The notes under the pieces were generated by a model. That model made no database searches. It was given only the letters and a program-made list of their open reading frames with translations, and was not told the DNA's origin. The position numbers and the translations under genes are program-made. A stretch of DNA of 64,000 nucleotides from Rusavskia elegans. Lineage: Eukaryota; Ascomycota; Lecanoromycetes; Teloschistales; Teloschistaceae. Shown here one piece after another: positions 36,210-48,393 of the stretch. How positions within the stretch are numbered: position 1 is the stretch's first letter; each line of letters begins with the position of its first letter. The stretch is from positions 310,001-374,000 of the forward strand of contig SAUG01000068.1 of the NCBI GenBank assembly GCA_011316305.1. The letters are read 5' to 3'.

Positions 36210-36339
36210 GTACTACTAGAAATCGAACCCGGGCTATACTGGAACCTCTAAACAATAAAAAACGGCTAATAGAATAGCCGAACTAATTTCTTTATCGTTT
36301 AAATAGAAGCGATACGTACTGCTACTATACTATAGCGCC
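36210..36339 (-). other. tRNA-like relic inside GYP2 near its 3' LTR
   Basis: On the minus strand a 5' part GGCGCTA with D-arm-like TAGTATAGTAGCAGTACG and a 3' part with a T-arm CCCGGGTTCGATT lie 130 nt apart end to end. The 3' acceptor strand reads TAGTACT, which differs from the perfect complement of GGCGCTA (TAGCGCC) only by C-to-T and G-to-A changes, as does the T-stem. It looks like a RIP-decayed tRNA gene with an intron-sized insert. The anticodon cannot be assigned safely. Confidence 0.5.
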
Positions 36340-39300
36340 TAGTAATAAAGTCCTCGAGTTAATATCTAATAGATAGTAGTAGTACTTTACCGAATATAAA
36401 AAGAAATATAATTATACTAGATCGAATATATAAAAAGCCGGCGAGGTATAATAATTTATAAATATTTTAACTTTAGGCCGGAACGGCGTAGAAAATCTGC
36501 TAGCGATACGAATATTTAAAGCTTCGATTACTATAATACCGCTAGAATATAATTAGATTATTACTAATAATAAAATCTAGATAAAAAGAGAAAATAGTTA
36601 TTATATTTATTAATAAAGTCTATATAATACGTAAAATTTTATAATCTATACTAGCTATTATATTACGGCCTATAGCCTTTCTATTTAACTAGATACTAGA
36701 AGCGCTAGCGTACCTTTCGCCGATTTGCGATTCGTTCTATCTCGAACTAGTTAGAATTTTTTTCCAGAAATTCTATTTCGATAATAAAAAGTTTATTATT
36801 AACCGGAAACCGGTTAAAAGAATTATTACTAATAGGCGCTGGTTCTAATTAGGCTATAGAAATAATAGAATAGATTTTTATAGTAGTAGAAAGTTCTAAT
36901 TCGTATATAAAATACCCGATTTTATAAATTACTTTAAACGGAATAGTTTATTAATATAAAAACTTTCGATTAGTAATATTTAGTAGTATATATCCGTAAT
37001 AAAACTTTATAAAAACTTTATTACCTGGTTTAAAGGATCTAGTTTTATATAGATTATTATACCGGACTTTAGAAAAAGCGATACTAAAGGCTATTATATT
37101 TTCTATTTCTACGCGTTTAATAGATTTTAGACGTTCTATATCTTTTAACGGTAGATTTAATAAAGTACTAATTATATTTATAGATCGAAAGTCTAGTACT
37201 AGTTTATTAGGGGCCGTACTAGTAGTATAGTTAGTTATATTATTAAATATAAATTATAGAAATAGAATAGCTTTAATTTAATTTTTATCCGGATATTCCG
37301 TAAATTAGAAACGGAAACTAATTTTTATTATTTAATTAATTCGTTCCGATTATCTATTAGTTTAGAGGTAATATACTATAGATACTAGGATTTTCGTTTC
37401 TAGTTTCTAGAAGATCTGGCGCCAGAAAGATAATATAAATTTACGATTTCTATTACTAATAATAGCTAATAGAATTCCCTAATTATATTCGAGTAAAGCC
37501 GTAATAACGAGATTCGCCTAATTAACTACGGAGTAAATAATCTATCTAGAAATTAGTAAAATCTTTTTAGTATATTTATATATAATTATTAATATATAAA
37601 CTTTAATAGAAAACTTCGTAGATAATACAAATACGAAATCTATCGTAATTATATAAAACGGTATCTTCGAAGAAATTAGATTAAAAAAGCTATATAGCCT
37701 ATATCGCTTCGTTTAATTTAATTAGTATTACTAGTAGTATTTTATATATTCTTTAATCTTTTTATATATATTATAAATAAAGATCGACGGATAGAATTCC
37801 TTGTATATATAATAATATCTTTAATAATACCGGTTATAAGCTTCGCTGATAACTTCGTCTATAAATTTATTCGGAATATAGAATCGATTTCGGCTAATTC
37901 TAGAAATATAGTAAAAGAGTTTATTATATATTCGGAAATTAATATCTAGTACGCGATATTCGTTATTTTTAATATTAGAATCCAGTTCCTGGGTTTATAG
38001 TATTATAATAATCTTAATCTATCGTTTATTATTAGTATAGCCTTCTTTAATACGCTATTTAAATTTATCTACTATTTCGATAAACGTTATATAGTATATC
38101 GGTATAATAGTATCCGAGGCGTACTATAAAATATCTTTTTTATTATTAAACTCGATATTTCCGTATAGTATATCTAGAATACCTTTTTTATTTTTAACCG
38201 ATATATAGAGGACCTTTGTCTTAAATCGTAATAAAGTATTAGAAACGATATTAGTTTTACCTACTTTATAGCGTAATTTAATATTAAAAGCCGAAAGGTA
38301 TTATAATATATTAACGAATCTTAGATTTAGTTTATCGATATTCGTTATTTTAAATAAAGTCTATTTTAAAATTAGGATTGCCGCCGAGTAATTAGTATAT
38401 ATTATTACTAGTAGCTTTAATAATAAATTAATAAAGTAAAAAATTTCTTTTACTATCTAGACGACTCTAGCGACTTCTAATTTAATAGGCTAATAATTCT
38501 ATTCGGCGCTATTAAAATATTTATTTAGAAATATTATTAGCTGTATTTTAATAGATAGGAAGTCTTTATCGGGGTTTCCTTTAATATAATAGATAATTAC
38601 TATAAAGCCGAATTACTTTAATATATCTAGATCGACGTAGAACTTTTTTATAGAATCGAAATAATAGAAAAAAGTTAATAGTTCGAATACTATTTATAAT
38701 ATCCGAAATAATTTCTTTTCTTTTAGAATAGAATTATACTTTAATTTTATTAATTAGAGTTTACGTTTAAGTTTTTTAAAATCTCGTCCGAATTTTTTTA
38801 TAAATAGAATCTTTCTTTTCTATAGAAGTTCAGCGAGTTATATATATTCTACGATTATATAATATAGCTAGCTAGTTATTCCGAAATAGGTTTCTAGATT
38901 CTATAAATATTTAGGAAAAGCCTTTTCCGAAATAGCTTTAATTTTATCCTCTAAAGTAGTTATTTCTAGTATATTAATATATTATCTATTTAAACGAATT
39001 AACAGATATCCTATAAACGATTTAAAAGATATAAAATTTATTTATTTTTCCCGGAACAGAACGAAAATTTAATTTAAATATTTTAGATATTTTTTTAAAT
39101 TATATAAAAAGATTATAATATTATCTATATAAACTTTAGCGAAATTTTTAAACGAGCGAAATAGTTTATTAGTTTAGTACTATATATATAGCGGTAAATT
39201 CTTATATTTTATAAACGCTACCGAAGTTTATTTTTATCCGCGATAAAAAACTATAATAAATTTATAACGATTATAGCGTTAGATTTTAAACTAATTAAAC

Positions 39301-42300
39301 TATTCTATAGCGTTAACGATAGAAATATAGAGATATTTTAATATTAAGGCGATAATATCTATTTATATTAGAAAAGAATAACTATCCGTTTCCGTAATAG
39401 TATTAAAGCTTCGGATATTAACTACTATTTATTTCTTTTTTATACTATCTAGAAAGGTCCTCTATACTATAAAAATAGGATATATAAAAAGTATTAGTTA
39501 TTCGGAATATTCTATTTTATTTTATTTATAGAATTTATTAAAGATTTTATTAAATTTAATACGGTCCGTATAATTTAGATTATAAATCTTTAAAGGCGTA
39601 GGCTTCGTTCCTTTTTTTAAAAATATTAGTATCTATTTCTTTTTAGAAATATCTATTATAGTTTTCTATATAGTAAATATATTTTAGTATTTTTCGGTAA
39701 CGGCGGCCAGCTATTATATTATTAATAGTTTACTATAAACCGTAATACTATTAGATAGACAGTCCTTTAATTTAGAATTAATAGATATAATAGAGAAAAT
39801 TAATTTAATAAATTCGATATTTTTAACTAGATTCGCGCTAAATTTTATTAAATTCTCGCTAAAATTTACTTTATTAGCCGGATAGAAAACGTTTTAATTT
39901 ATTAGAATATTCCGCGCGCTAACTATATTAGATAATTCTAAACGATATACGGTTCTATTTTATATAACCGCGGTAACGGCGAGTATTATTATAGTTTTAA
40001 TAGCTATTTTCTTTATTAATTTTTTAATAGTATATTTAATAGTACTCTATATTAACTCTGCTATAAACGAAATTAGATTAGAAATAGTAGTATAGTATTT
40101 TTTATATCGATTTTCGATAATTTTTCTAAACTAAATTCGTTTAAATAAAACTACCGGCGAGTAGCTTACGTTATAGATATTTACGAAACTAAGTAAAGCG
40201 TCGATTATATAGATAAAAGTACTACTATTAGAACTAAAGTTTATTTTCGGAGTTAATTTTAATTTAAATTTAAAGAAGAAATTATAGTTTCCGGAAATAT
40301 TATTTTAATATTATACGAGAATTTATATAATTCTATTAGATTATAAAATAATATTATTTTAAATTCTAATAGTACGTCTAAGGTTAAGCTCTTTATATAT
40401 ATAGAAGTTAAAATTAATTTTAAGGTTTTCGTAACTACCGATAATAATTTACTATTTTTAATAATCTAAAATTATTTTTTCCAAAATTAAAATATCTATA
40501 TATAATAGTAGATTAGTTTATAGATTTTTAATAATATAGATTTTCTTTATAAATTTTATAATAGCTAAATCGCCCTTTAGATAAAAGATAAAAATAGTAA
40601 ATTTATCGGTTTAATAGATTTATTCGCCTATACTATAAATAGAAATCTTTTTCGGTAGTTTTTTAATTTCGATACTTTCTAAAATAAAATTTTTATCGGC
40701 TATTAATATTATATATTCTAAGTTAGTATATATATCTTTAGCGTCAGATATATCCGGATAGAAAATTAATAGAAAAACGGCGTAATAGAAACGTTTAAAG
40801 GCTAAACCAGTTCCTATAACCTACTCGCTATTTAAAGCGATTATACGAGATATAGAAATATCTTTTTTACTAGAGAATTATTTATCGGTAATAAATATTT
40901 ATATTTCGGCTTTATTACTTTCCGTATTTTAATAAACGGTTTTAAAATATTTAAATAATTTATTATATAATTCGAATAAAACGTTATATTTCTAATACGA
41001 ATATAAAACTTTTAGTCTAATATTAACGAAATTCTAACTAATTTCTTTATATTCTAACTTTTTATAAACTCTATTATAGTCTTCGACTTTTTCGTTATAA
41101 AATTCGGCGGATCTATTACTATAATATCTATAGACAGGATCCTGTTCGGTATATTAGACGTAAACTTCTTTTATAATAGAATAATCTTCGTTATATATAT
41201 TTTTATAAACTTCTATTTAATAGATTTATTAAAGCGGAGCTAGCGGCACTAAATATTAGAAATTTAGATCGAAATAAAATTTTTTTTAGAATTAGTTATT
41301 ATAAGGTCTCTAAAGTCTATTACTATACGCTAGCATAGAATTCTATTATATTAGAAAGGAATTTCTTTATAAATTTTCTAATCTATTTATAAATATAGAA
41401 CGAAAAAAATTCGCGCTATTTTAAATAAAAGGCGTTTCTAATAGATCTTTTTTAATAAAAGGAAGCTAATATCTCTATAAAAGCTAAAAAGTTTATTAAA
41501 CTATAAAATATTAATATTCGTATTCGGAAAAACCGGAATTAAATATCGATTAGTATATTAGATTTTCTAGTATTAGTTAGAGCCGAAATAGAAATAGATT
41601 CCCTATTTATTAACGGCTAGAATTATTAGGAAGTATTTCCCGAAATTACCGGAAATAGTTTTTTTCTATAGTTTAGATTTCGAGTTTATAATTATCTATT
41701 AATCGAAAAAATATATTAATAGTAATCTTTTCTATTAGTTTAGAAATAAAGATAGTATAAAAAAAATAGCGAGATCTATCTATATCTATATAATAATTTA
41801 CCGAATATTAGTTATTTCGGCGATTTTTATAGCTCGAAGCCTAGTCTAGTTATATTCGCGAGATTCGCGATAGCGGGTTATATTTTTAATAGTATACTTT
41901 TTTTTATTTAAAATACGTATTCCTTTTTCTATTAGTAGTTTAAATTAAATAATTAAAGCGCTAATCTATATATCGAAATCTTTTATTAGATATTTTTTTT
42001 CTATATCCGAAAGTTTATTAGAATACTATTATAGAGTTTTACCGCGAAGATATATCTATAGATTCTCTTTAACTTTACTATTTAATCTAGCGATATCTTT
42101 AATTCGTTCGATAAAAATATAGATATCGCGGAAGTAGATATCTTTATTTATATATTTAATATAAGGCCCGGTTTCGGCGGATTTATTATTATAAAAGAGA
42201 TAGAAATAGCTAATATCGTCTACGACAAATTTTTTATATTTATTAGCTTTGGTAAAAAATATAGAAAGTTTAGACGGTAGCGAAAATATATTTTTCTTTT

Positions 42301-42479
42301 ATTAACTTTATTAACGAAATTCTATAAACTCTATCTAAATTATAATATTCTATTTTTTTAGTTTTTTAAAAAATTATATTACTACCGGGTCCGAACTACG
42401 GCTTTACGTTATATTTGGTTTCCGGATTATACCCGATTTAGATAAAATAGGAAGATCTGCTAGAGTTTTATCGACTATA

Positions 42480-42887
42480 TATAACGTCCCTGTATATCAG
42501 AGAGCGTTACGCTCGAGCCTAGCTATAGCCGTGGACGTAGTCCGAGCTACTAAATAGTAAGGGAATCCTAGCGTAGGTTATCGTAACTAATCCTATATAG
42601 CCGCAGAAGTACGGTTACGATATTACGAGGTATCTTCGTTATAAGGTAATTAAGAAGAGAATAGTAGTAATATATTTAATAATTATATTAACGACTAACG
42701 GGAGAAGCTATCTATAGGAATAATAAACGATATATATATTAAAAGTAGCTATAAAGGCCGATAGTAGCTATACGCTAAGAGCTCTACTAAAAGTAGCAGC
42801 TATAGCGGCTATAGACGGCTATAGATAATTAGGTTCGCTTATCTAACTAATCTTCTAGGAAACCTCTATAAAGTCGTAGATATAATA
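42480..42887 (-). repeat. TE3 3' LTR
   Basis: 408 bp, starts TATAACGTCC and ends GATATAATA beside a C-run (the complement of the purine tract). Confidence 0.86.
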
Positions 42888-45800
42888 CGGCCCCCCCTAT
42901 ATCGCTTTTCTAAATCTTTTTAAGGCGTTTTAAGTACCTTTAAGGTATTTCCTAGGTTCTTACGTATTTTCTTCGTCTAGGAACCCTTTCTACTTTACTA
43001 GGAATTCGTCTATTTCTTTTTTCTTATTAATAATTTTTTCGATTTTATATTCCTCCCTTTTTTAGTAGTACTAGTTTTTAGTAAAAGGAACTCGATCCGG
43101 TATTTTTTTAAGTAGGTTAATATAAAACTTTAGAAAAATTCCTATTAATAGAAGCTTTAGATATACTATTATTCCTTTAATATTTTAGACCTCGAAGGCT
43201 CCTATATATAGCTTATCTAGTTTTCTATCTATTAAGTTCTTCGTCGAAAGTAAAACCTTATCTTCTTTTTTAATTTCGGAATACTTTTTTAATTTATCTA
43301 TTTTTTCTTTAACTTTTTCTTTTACTTTCTGGATTCTTTCCTTCGTTCTATCTTAATTATTTTTTATTTTATCTATAAATAATTATACTACAGGGTTTTT
43401 TATTATAGTATAAACTTCCTTTCTAATAGCTTTTCCGTATAATAATTTATCGGGGGTTTTCTAGATATCTTTATTATATAATAAATTAATTACTATTTAG
43501 GCTGTCGGAAGTATTTATATCTAATTTTTTCCTTTATCTAAATAGTAGATCCTAAGGTATATTTCTAGTATTTAATTTATTCTTTCGGTCTATCTATCTA
43601 TCTATAGGTAGAATAATATCGATATTACCTATTCCGTTCCTAATACTTTAGTTAGTCTCTTTATAAAGTTAGAGACGAATAGTTTATTTTTATCGGAAAT
43701 AATTTTTTCCGCGATTCTATTTTCGTAGAAAACTATCCTTAAAAGTATAAAAGCGAGCTATTCCGCTGTTATTATTATTTTATAAAGAATAAATCTTATA
43801 TACTTTATAAATCTGTCTATAATTATTACTATTATATTATATAATACTTATATATAAAGATCTACTAACTCTAGTATCTCTATTACGAAATCTAATATAA
43901 TTTATTAATACGGTATATCCGGTATTTATATTAGTTATAACTTTCCGACTAGCCTCTAATAGCTTTTTTTTACTATAGCGTATTCCGGACAGTTTTTAAT
44001 AAATTCTTTAATATATTTCTTTAGGACCGGGATATTTATTATTTCCTAGATTTTCTAAAGAGTTTTTATAATTCTTTAGTATTCTGCGGTCCTAGGTTCG
44101 TATATTTATCTAATAATTTCGTTAATTTTTTCTAAGGCTTCTACTCTTTCTAATATATTCCTTACTCTTTTTAAAAGTAGTCTTAATATCTTTTCGGCAG
44201 CTTCGTAATCTGCTCTTCTACTTAAGGTATCTACGACTATATTATCTGTTCCTTTAATATATTATATTTTAAAGTCGTAATAGGTAATTTCTTCGGCTTA
44301 TCTTATTTACCTTTAGTTTAGTTTTTTATTAACTAAGAGTAATAAGAGATTTTTATAATCTATAAAGACGATTATTCTTTTTTTTATTCCGCTCGTATAT
44401 ATTTTCTAATATACGAGACTTACTATAATTACTAATATTTCTTTATTAGTTATTATATAGTTGACTTCTACCGGTATTAACTTTCTAGAATAGTATTCTA
44501 AAGGTTTTCTATTTTATAATATATATAATCCGATTACGCGGTCGGAGGCGTCTATATATAGAATAATTTATTTATTAGTATTATAGATTCCTAATACTTC
44601 TTCTATTATAAAGCTCTGCTTGAATTTTTTAAATATTTCGTTCTAGACTTAAGTCTATTAGAATAGTATATCGTTTTGTAATAGATCTATTAGAAGAACC
44701 GTTTTTTTTATATATCCCCCTGTTATATTCTAATAGAATCCCGTAAATCCTAGAAAATATTAAATATTTTTCTTATTTTTAGGTATCGGCTATTCTTTTA
44801 TTACTAAAAGTTTATTTACTTCTATTATAATACTTCCCGGCCTAATTATATACCCTAAGAATATAATTTCTTTTTTAAAAAATTCCGACTTTTCCTCTTT
44901 AATTCTAAAGTTATATTTACGGAACCTTTAAAGTACTATATTTATATATTACTCGTATTTTTTTCTTATTTCCGAGAATATTAGTACGTTATCTATATAG
45001 ACTATAATAAAAATATTAAGATAGTCGTATAATACCTTATTAATAGCGCGTTATAGGGTCGCCGGTATATTTATTAATCTAAAAGGTATAACCAAGTATT
45101 CGAATAATCTATATTTTATTCTAAACGCTGTTTTCTATTTATTATCTTTTTTAATTCTAAGGAGGTTAAATATATCTTTAAAGTCGAGTTTTATAAAGAA
45201 TTTAGCTTTCCTAATCTTACTTTTAAGATCGGTAAGAAATAGGAGAGGGTATTTATCCTTTTAGGTTACTATATTAAGTCGTCTAAAGTTGATATAAAGT
45301 CGGAGGTTACCGTTCTTTTTTAAAATAAATATTATTAGTTATCCCGTCTTTAATTTAGAGTATTATATATATCCTCTTTTAAAATTATAGTTAATATATT
45401 ATCGTAATACTATTAACTAATTATTATTTAATCTATAGATTAGCCTAGCTTTTAGCTTTTCCGGGTCTATTATAATAATTTCGTAGTCTTCTTTAATATA
45501 AGCCGGTAAGGGTAGCCTTCCTTCCGGTTCCTTTAATACGTCCTAGAATTTTTTAAAAAGTTATAGAACTTCGTCTGTAGTAGCTAATTCCTTTCTAGTC
45601 TACTATTTCCGAGTAAAGGTACTAACTACCTTCTATATTTCGGCTAGCCTTTTAGGTATATTAAGAAGATAGTTTCCTATTTTTACCCGTATTATATTCT
45701 AAACGATTTCTGGATTCTATAATATAAACTATAGGATACCTAAATATATATCCCTTTATATTTTTATAATATTAAAGATAATTCTTTTTTTATAACTATC

Positions 45801-46037
45801 GCTTTTTATCTATAGGGGTTTGGTTTAATACTTAACTTTTAAGAATTCTATCTTATTAATTATTCCTATAAAGTATAGTTCCGTTTTCCTAATTAAAGGG
45901 ATATTAAACCTCTTTATATATTCTTCCGATATAATATTCTAAGTTATTCCTAAATTAATTAAGGTCTCTATAGGTCGTCTAAATAACGTTAGTTAGATAA
46001 AAATCCGATTTTTATCTATTTTCCGGAGTCGTTAAAA

Positions 46038-46445
46038 TATAACGTCCCTATATATTAGAGGGCGTTATACTCGAGCCTAGCTATAGCTATAGATATAGTC
46101 CGAGCTACTAAATAGTAAGGGAGTTCTAGTATAGGTTATTATAACTAATCCTGTATAGCTGTAGAAGTATAGTTACGATATTATAAGGTATCTTCGTTAT
46201 AAAGTAATTAAGAAAAGAATAGTAGTAACGTATTTAATAATTATATTAACGACTAATAAAAGAAGCTATCTATAGGAGTAATAAGCGATATATATATTAA
46301 GAGTAGCTATAAAAGCCGATAGTAGCCGTACGCTAAGAGTCCTGCTAAAAGCAGCGGCTATAGCGGCTATAGACGGCTATAGATAATTAGGCTCGCTTAT
46401 CTAGCTAATCCTCCAGGGAACCTCTGTGGAGTCGTGGACGTAACA
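46038..46445 (-). repeat. TE3 5' LTR
   Basis: 408 bp, starts TATAACGTCC and ends GGACGTAACA, keeping the ancestral CA terminus. Confidence 0.87.
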
Positions 46446-47093
46446 CTATATTTTCTTTTTCTTTATTTTTAAAAGAGATTCGATAATTTATAAAAGCTCG
46501 TATATATATAGGGTTATTTCGGAGTTCCGCTATATTTTTTCTAAAGCGTTTAATAGTAGCTTGCGCTATAGCTCTACTATTTGACTATTTATCGGGCTAT
46601 CTAGACGATCGAAATAGCCGGGAAAATAATTTTATTTTAGTATTTATAGCGTTATCTACTTCGGTTCTAGAAGATCTAGAATCGCTATAATTATTATATA
46701 TAAAGTTTAATAAATCTAATATATTTTAGTACTAGTTAGTAGTATATCTAGGGCCGGTTCTATCTATAAATTCAACGAGCTAATACCCGAAAAGGATAGT
46801 ACTATCGTTAAAAGATAAAGGTAGCTCGTCTATCGCTATTATAATTAATTAGAATCTAATTAATAAATCGGTTTATTTCTATTATATCTAAATATATTAA
46901 ATTTAATTAGTAAAAAACGGTAGTTATTTAGTAAGTACTGCTAGTAAAATATATTTAATTAAAATAATTAATATTTCCGAAAATACGGATAACGTTACTA
47001 GTATTATTAGTATTTATAAATAGAAATTAGTATTAATAAACGCTATATATATATTATATAGTACGTAAAAATAAATCTTTTATTACTATTAAT

Positions 47094-47334
47094 TATTATA
47101 AATCGATTTAAAATAATAATAATAGTTTAATCTTTTTATATAGATAGAAAGTTTATCTATAAATAAACGAACAAGGCTGAACGCTAGGCCTAATTAGATA
47201 ACGAATCTTATAAAGTTAATAAACCGCGGTTAACGGGACTTAGTCAGTGTATTAGTCAGTCGGTACTATCGGCCAGTGCTTTTATATCTACTGAATTCTA
47301 TATAAGTTCCAGATAGTTTAAATAATTTATAACA
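47094..47334 (-). repeat. GYP2 5' LTR
   Basis: 241 bp; right end TTTATAACA keeps the ancestral CA and adjoins TSD AAGCC. Confidence 0.87.
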
Positions 47335-48064
47335 AAGCCGGTTTAAACCGGTTTAAATAAAATAATTTTATTTAATAAATAGAAAAATTAATATATATTC
47401 TAAAAACGTCTATTTTATCTATATTTAGAATTTTAAAATAAAACTTTTTAAAATTTAATATCCGTTAATTTTCGTTTAATAATAGAAAGATTCTAGTTTA
47501 GAAACTAGTAACGCTAGTATTCTATAAATATAATTTATAAAATCTACGTTAAAAGTTTATTAATATAAATATTTTATAGGATACTAATAGCTCTACTAGA
47601 TAGAAGGATTTAGAATTTTTAAAAGATTTTTTTTAAAAATTTTAAAATTCGTTTAAAGCGTTTAGAGCGCTTATAAATATTTATAAGCTAAAATTTTATT
47701 TATAAATAAAAGATTTATTTATAAACGTATTTATAACGTGCTAGATAGGATATAAAATCAGACCCGTTTATTAGTTTAAATCTATTTAATTAATTTTAAA
47801 CGGAATCGACACTTTTGATAATATATAGCGGAAAAATTAGATATTTATAATTATTTATTATATCGAAAAAGAAATACTAGACCGAAAACTGCGAATAATA
47901 AAATTATATTTATATAATAAAGAATTTATAATCGCGAATAAAAAAGAAAATAGTTAAATAAAAATAATTGACGCTGTAAATTTTATCTGACGAACTATAT
48001 ATCTTTGGCTGTAAAAATTTTTTTATATCTAAATATAATAATCGTTGCCGTATATAACGTTGAT

Positions 48065-48065
<1 letters not shown>

Positions 48066-48098
<33 letters not shown>
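48066..48098. repeat. (TA)n tract
   Basis: About 30 bp of uninterrupted TA repeat in the right part of repeat R copy 2. Confidence 0.85.
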
Positions 48099-48101
<3 letters not shown>

Positions 48102-48393
48102 TTAATATAATTTTAGATAAAAGCTTTTTAAAAAGAAAATATATAATTATAATAGATTTAGGATACGTAAAGTACGGTCGCAATATTCTAGGCGTATCGT
48201 AGGCGAGGACCCCCAGGCGAGGCTTGGCCTAGAAGGTCAAAACGGTACTAAAGGTGCGAAATCACCTCAGACCTCCGGCGAGGTTTGGTCCCCAATCCGG
48301 CTAGCGTCCGGTGGTCTGATAAACCTGAGACAAGAGATATGCCAACTGGCTTCTCCATGAACTCCTCATGATCGCTCCTACATGCTGACATCT

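Larger units (their letters stand above)
42480..46445 (-). mobile_element. TE3: pol-bearing Ty3/gypsy-type LTR element nested in GYP2
   Basis: LTRs 42,480-42,887 and 46,038-46,445 are 408 bp each, with a perfect TSD CTATA (42,475-42,479 and 46,446-46,450). The LTRs and the purine tract plus GGCCG belong to the TE1/TE2 family. The 3.15 kb interior reads on the minus strand. A possible aspartic-protease relic lies close to the 5' LTR (about 45,850-46,000), a reverse transcriptase with mutated YIDD box at about 44,975-45,010, RNase H near 44,200-44,400 and integrase-like sequence further left. There is no room for gag between the 5' LTR and protease. It is less mutated than TE1/TE2, but no frame is intact. 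Confidence 0.87.
35861..47334 (-). mobile_element. GYP2: RIP-mutated Ty3/gypsy retrotransposon, interrupted by TE3
   Basis: 241 bp LTRs lie at 35,861-36,101 and 47,094-47,334 in the same orientation. TSD is AAATC (35,856-35,860) and AAGCC (47,335-47,339), differing by two RIP-type transitions. Without TE3 the element is about 7.5 kb. Read on the minus strand, stop-riddled but recognisable domains occur in gypsy order: reverse transcriptase with a mutated YIDD box near 39,110-39,150, RNase H around 38,200-38,650 and integrase around 36,900-37,950. Gag would lie beyond TE3 and at 40-42 kb, but I cannot define it. All frames are broken. Confidence 0.88.
26905..48345. other. AT-rich RIP-mutated transposon island
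   Basis: Base composition changes abruptly near 26,900 and back near 48,170. Almost every frame is closed by stops, TpA is abundant, and duplicated segments differ almost only by C-to-T and G-to-A changes, as expected of repeat-induced point mutation. The island is built of a direct duplication of one repeat (R) interrupted by four LTR-type insertions and a solo LTR. I see no intact gene. Such blocks can be heterochromatic or pericentromeric; the sequence alone does not decide. Confidence 0.92.
28180..48345. repeat. Repeat R, copy 2 (split by TE1/TE2 and by GYP2/TE3)
   Basis: The pieces are 28,180-29,108, 35,811-35,860 and 47,335-48,345. Removing the inserted elements and one copy of each TSD rejoins sequence that is contiguous in copy 1. 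The rightmost 180 bp (48,165-48,345) are GC-rich and hardly mutated. Confidence 0.75.
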
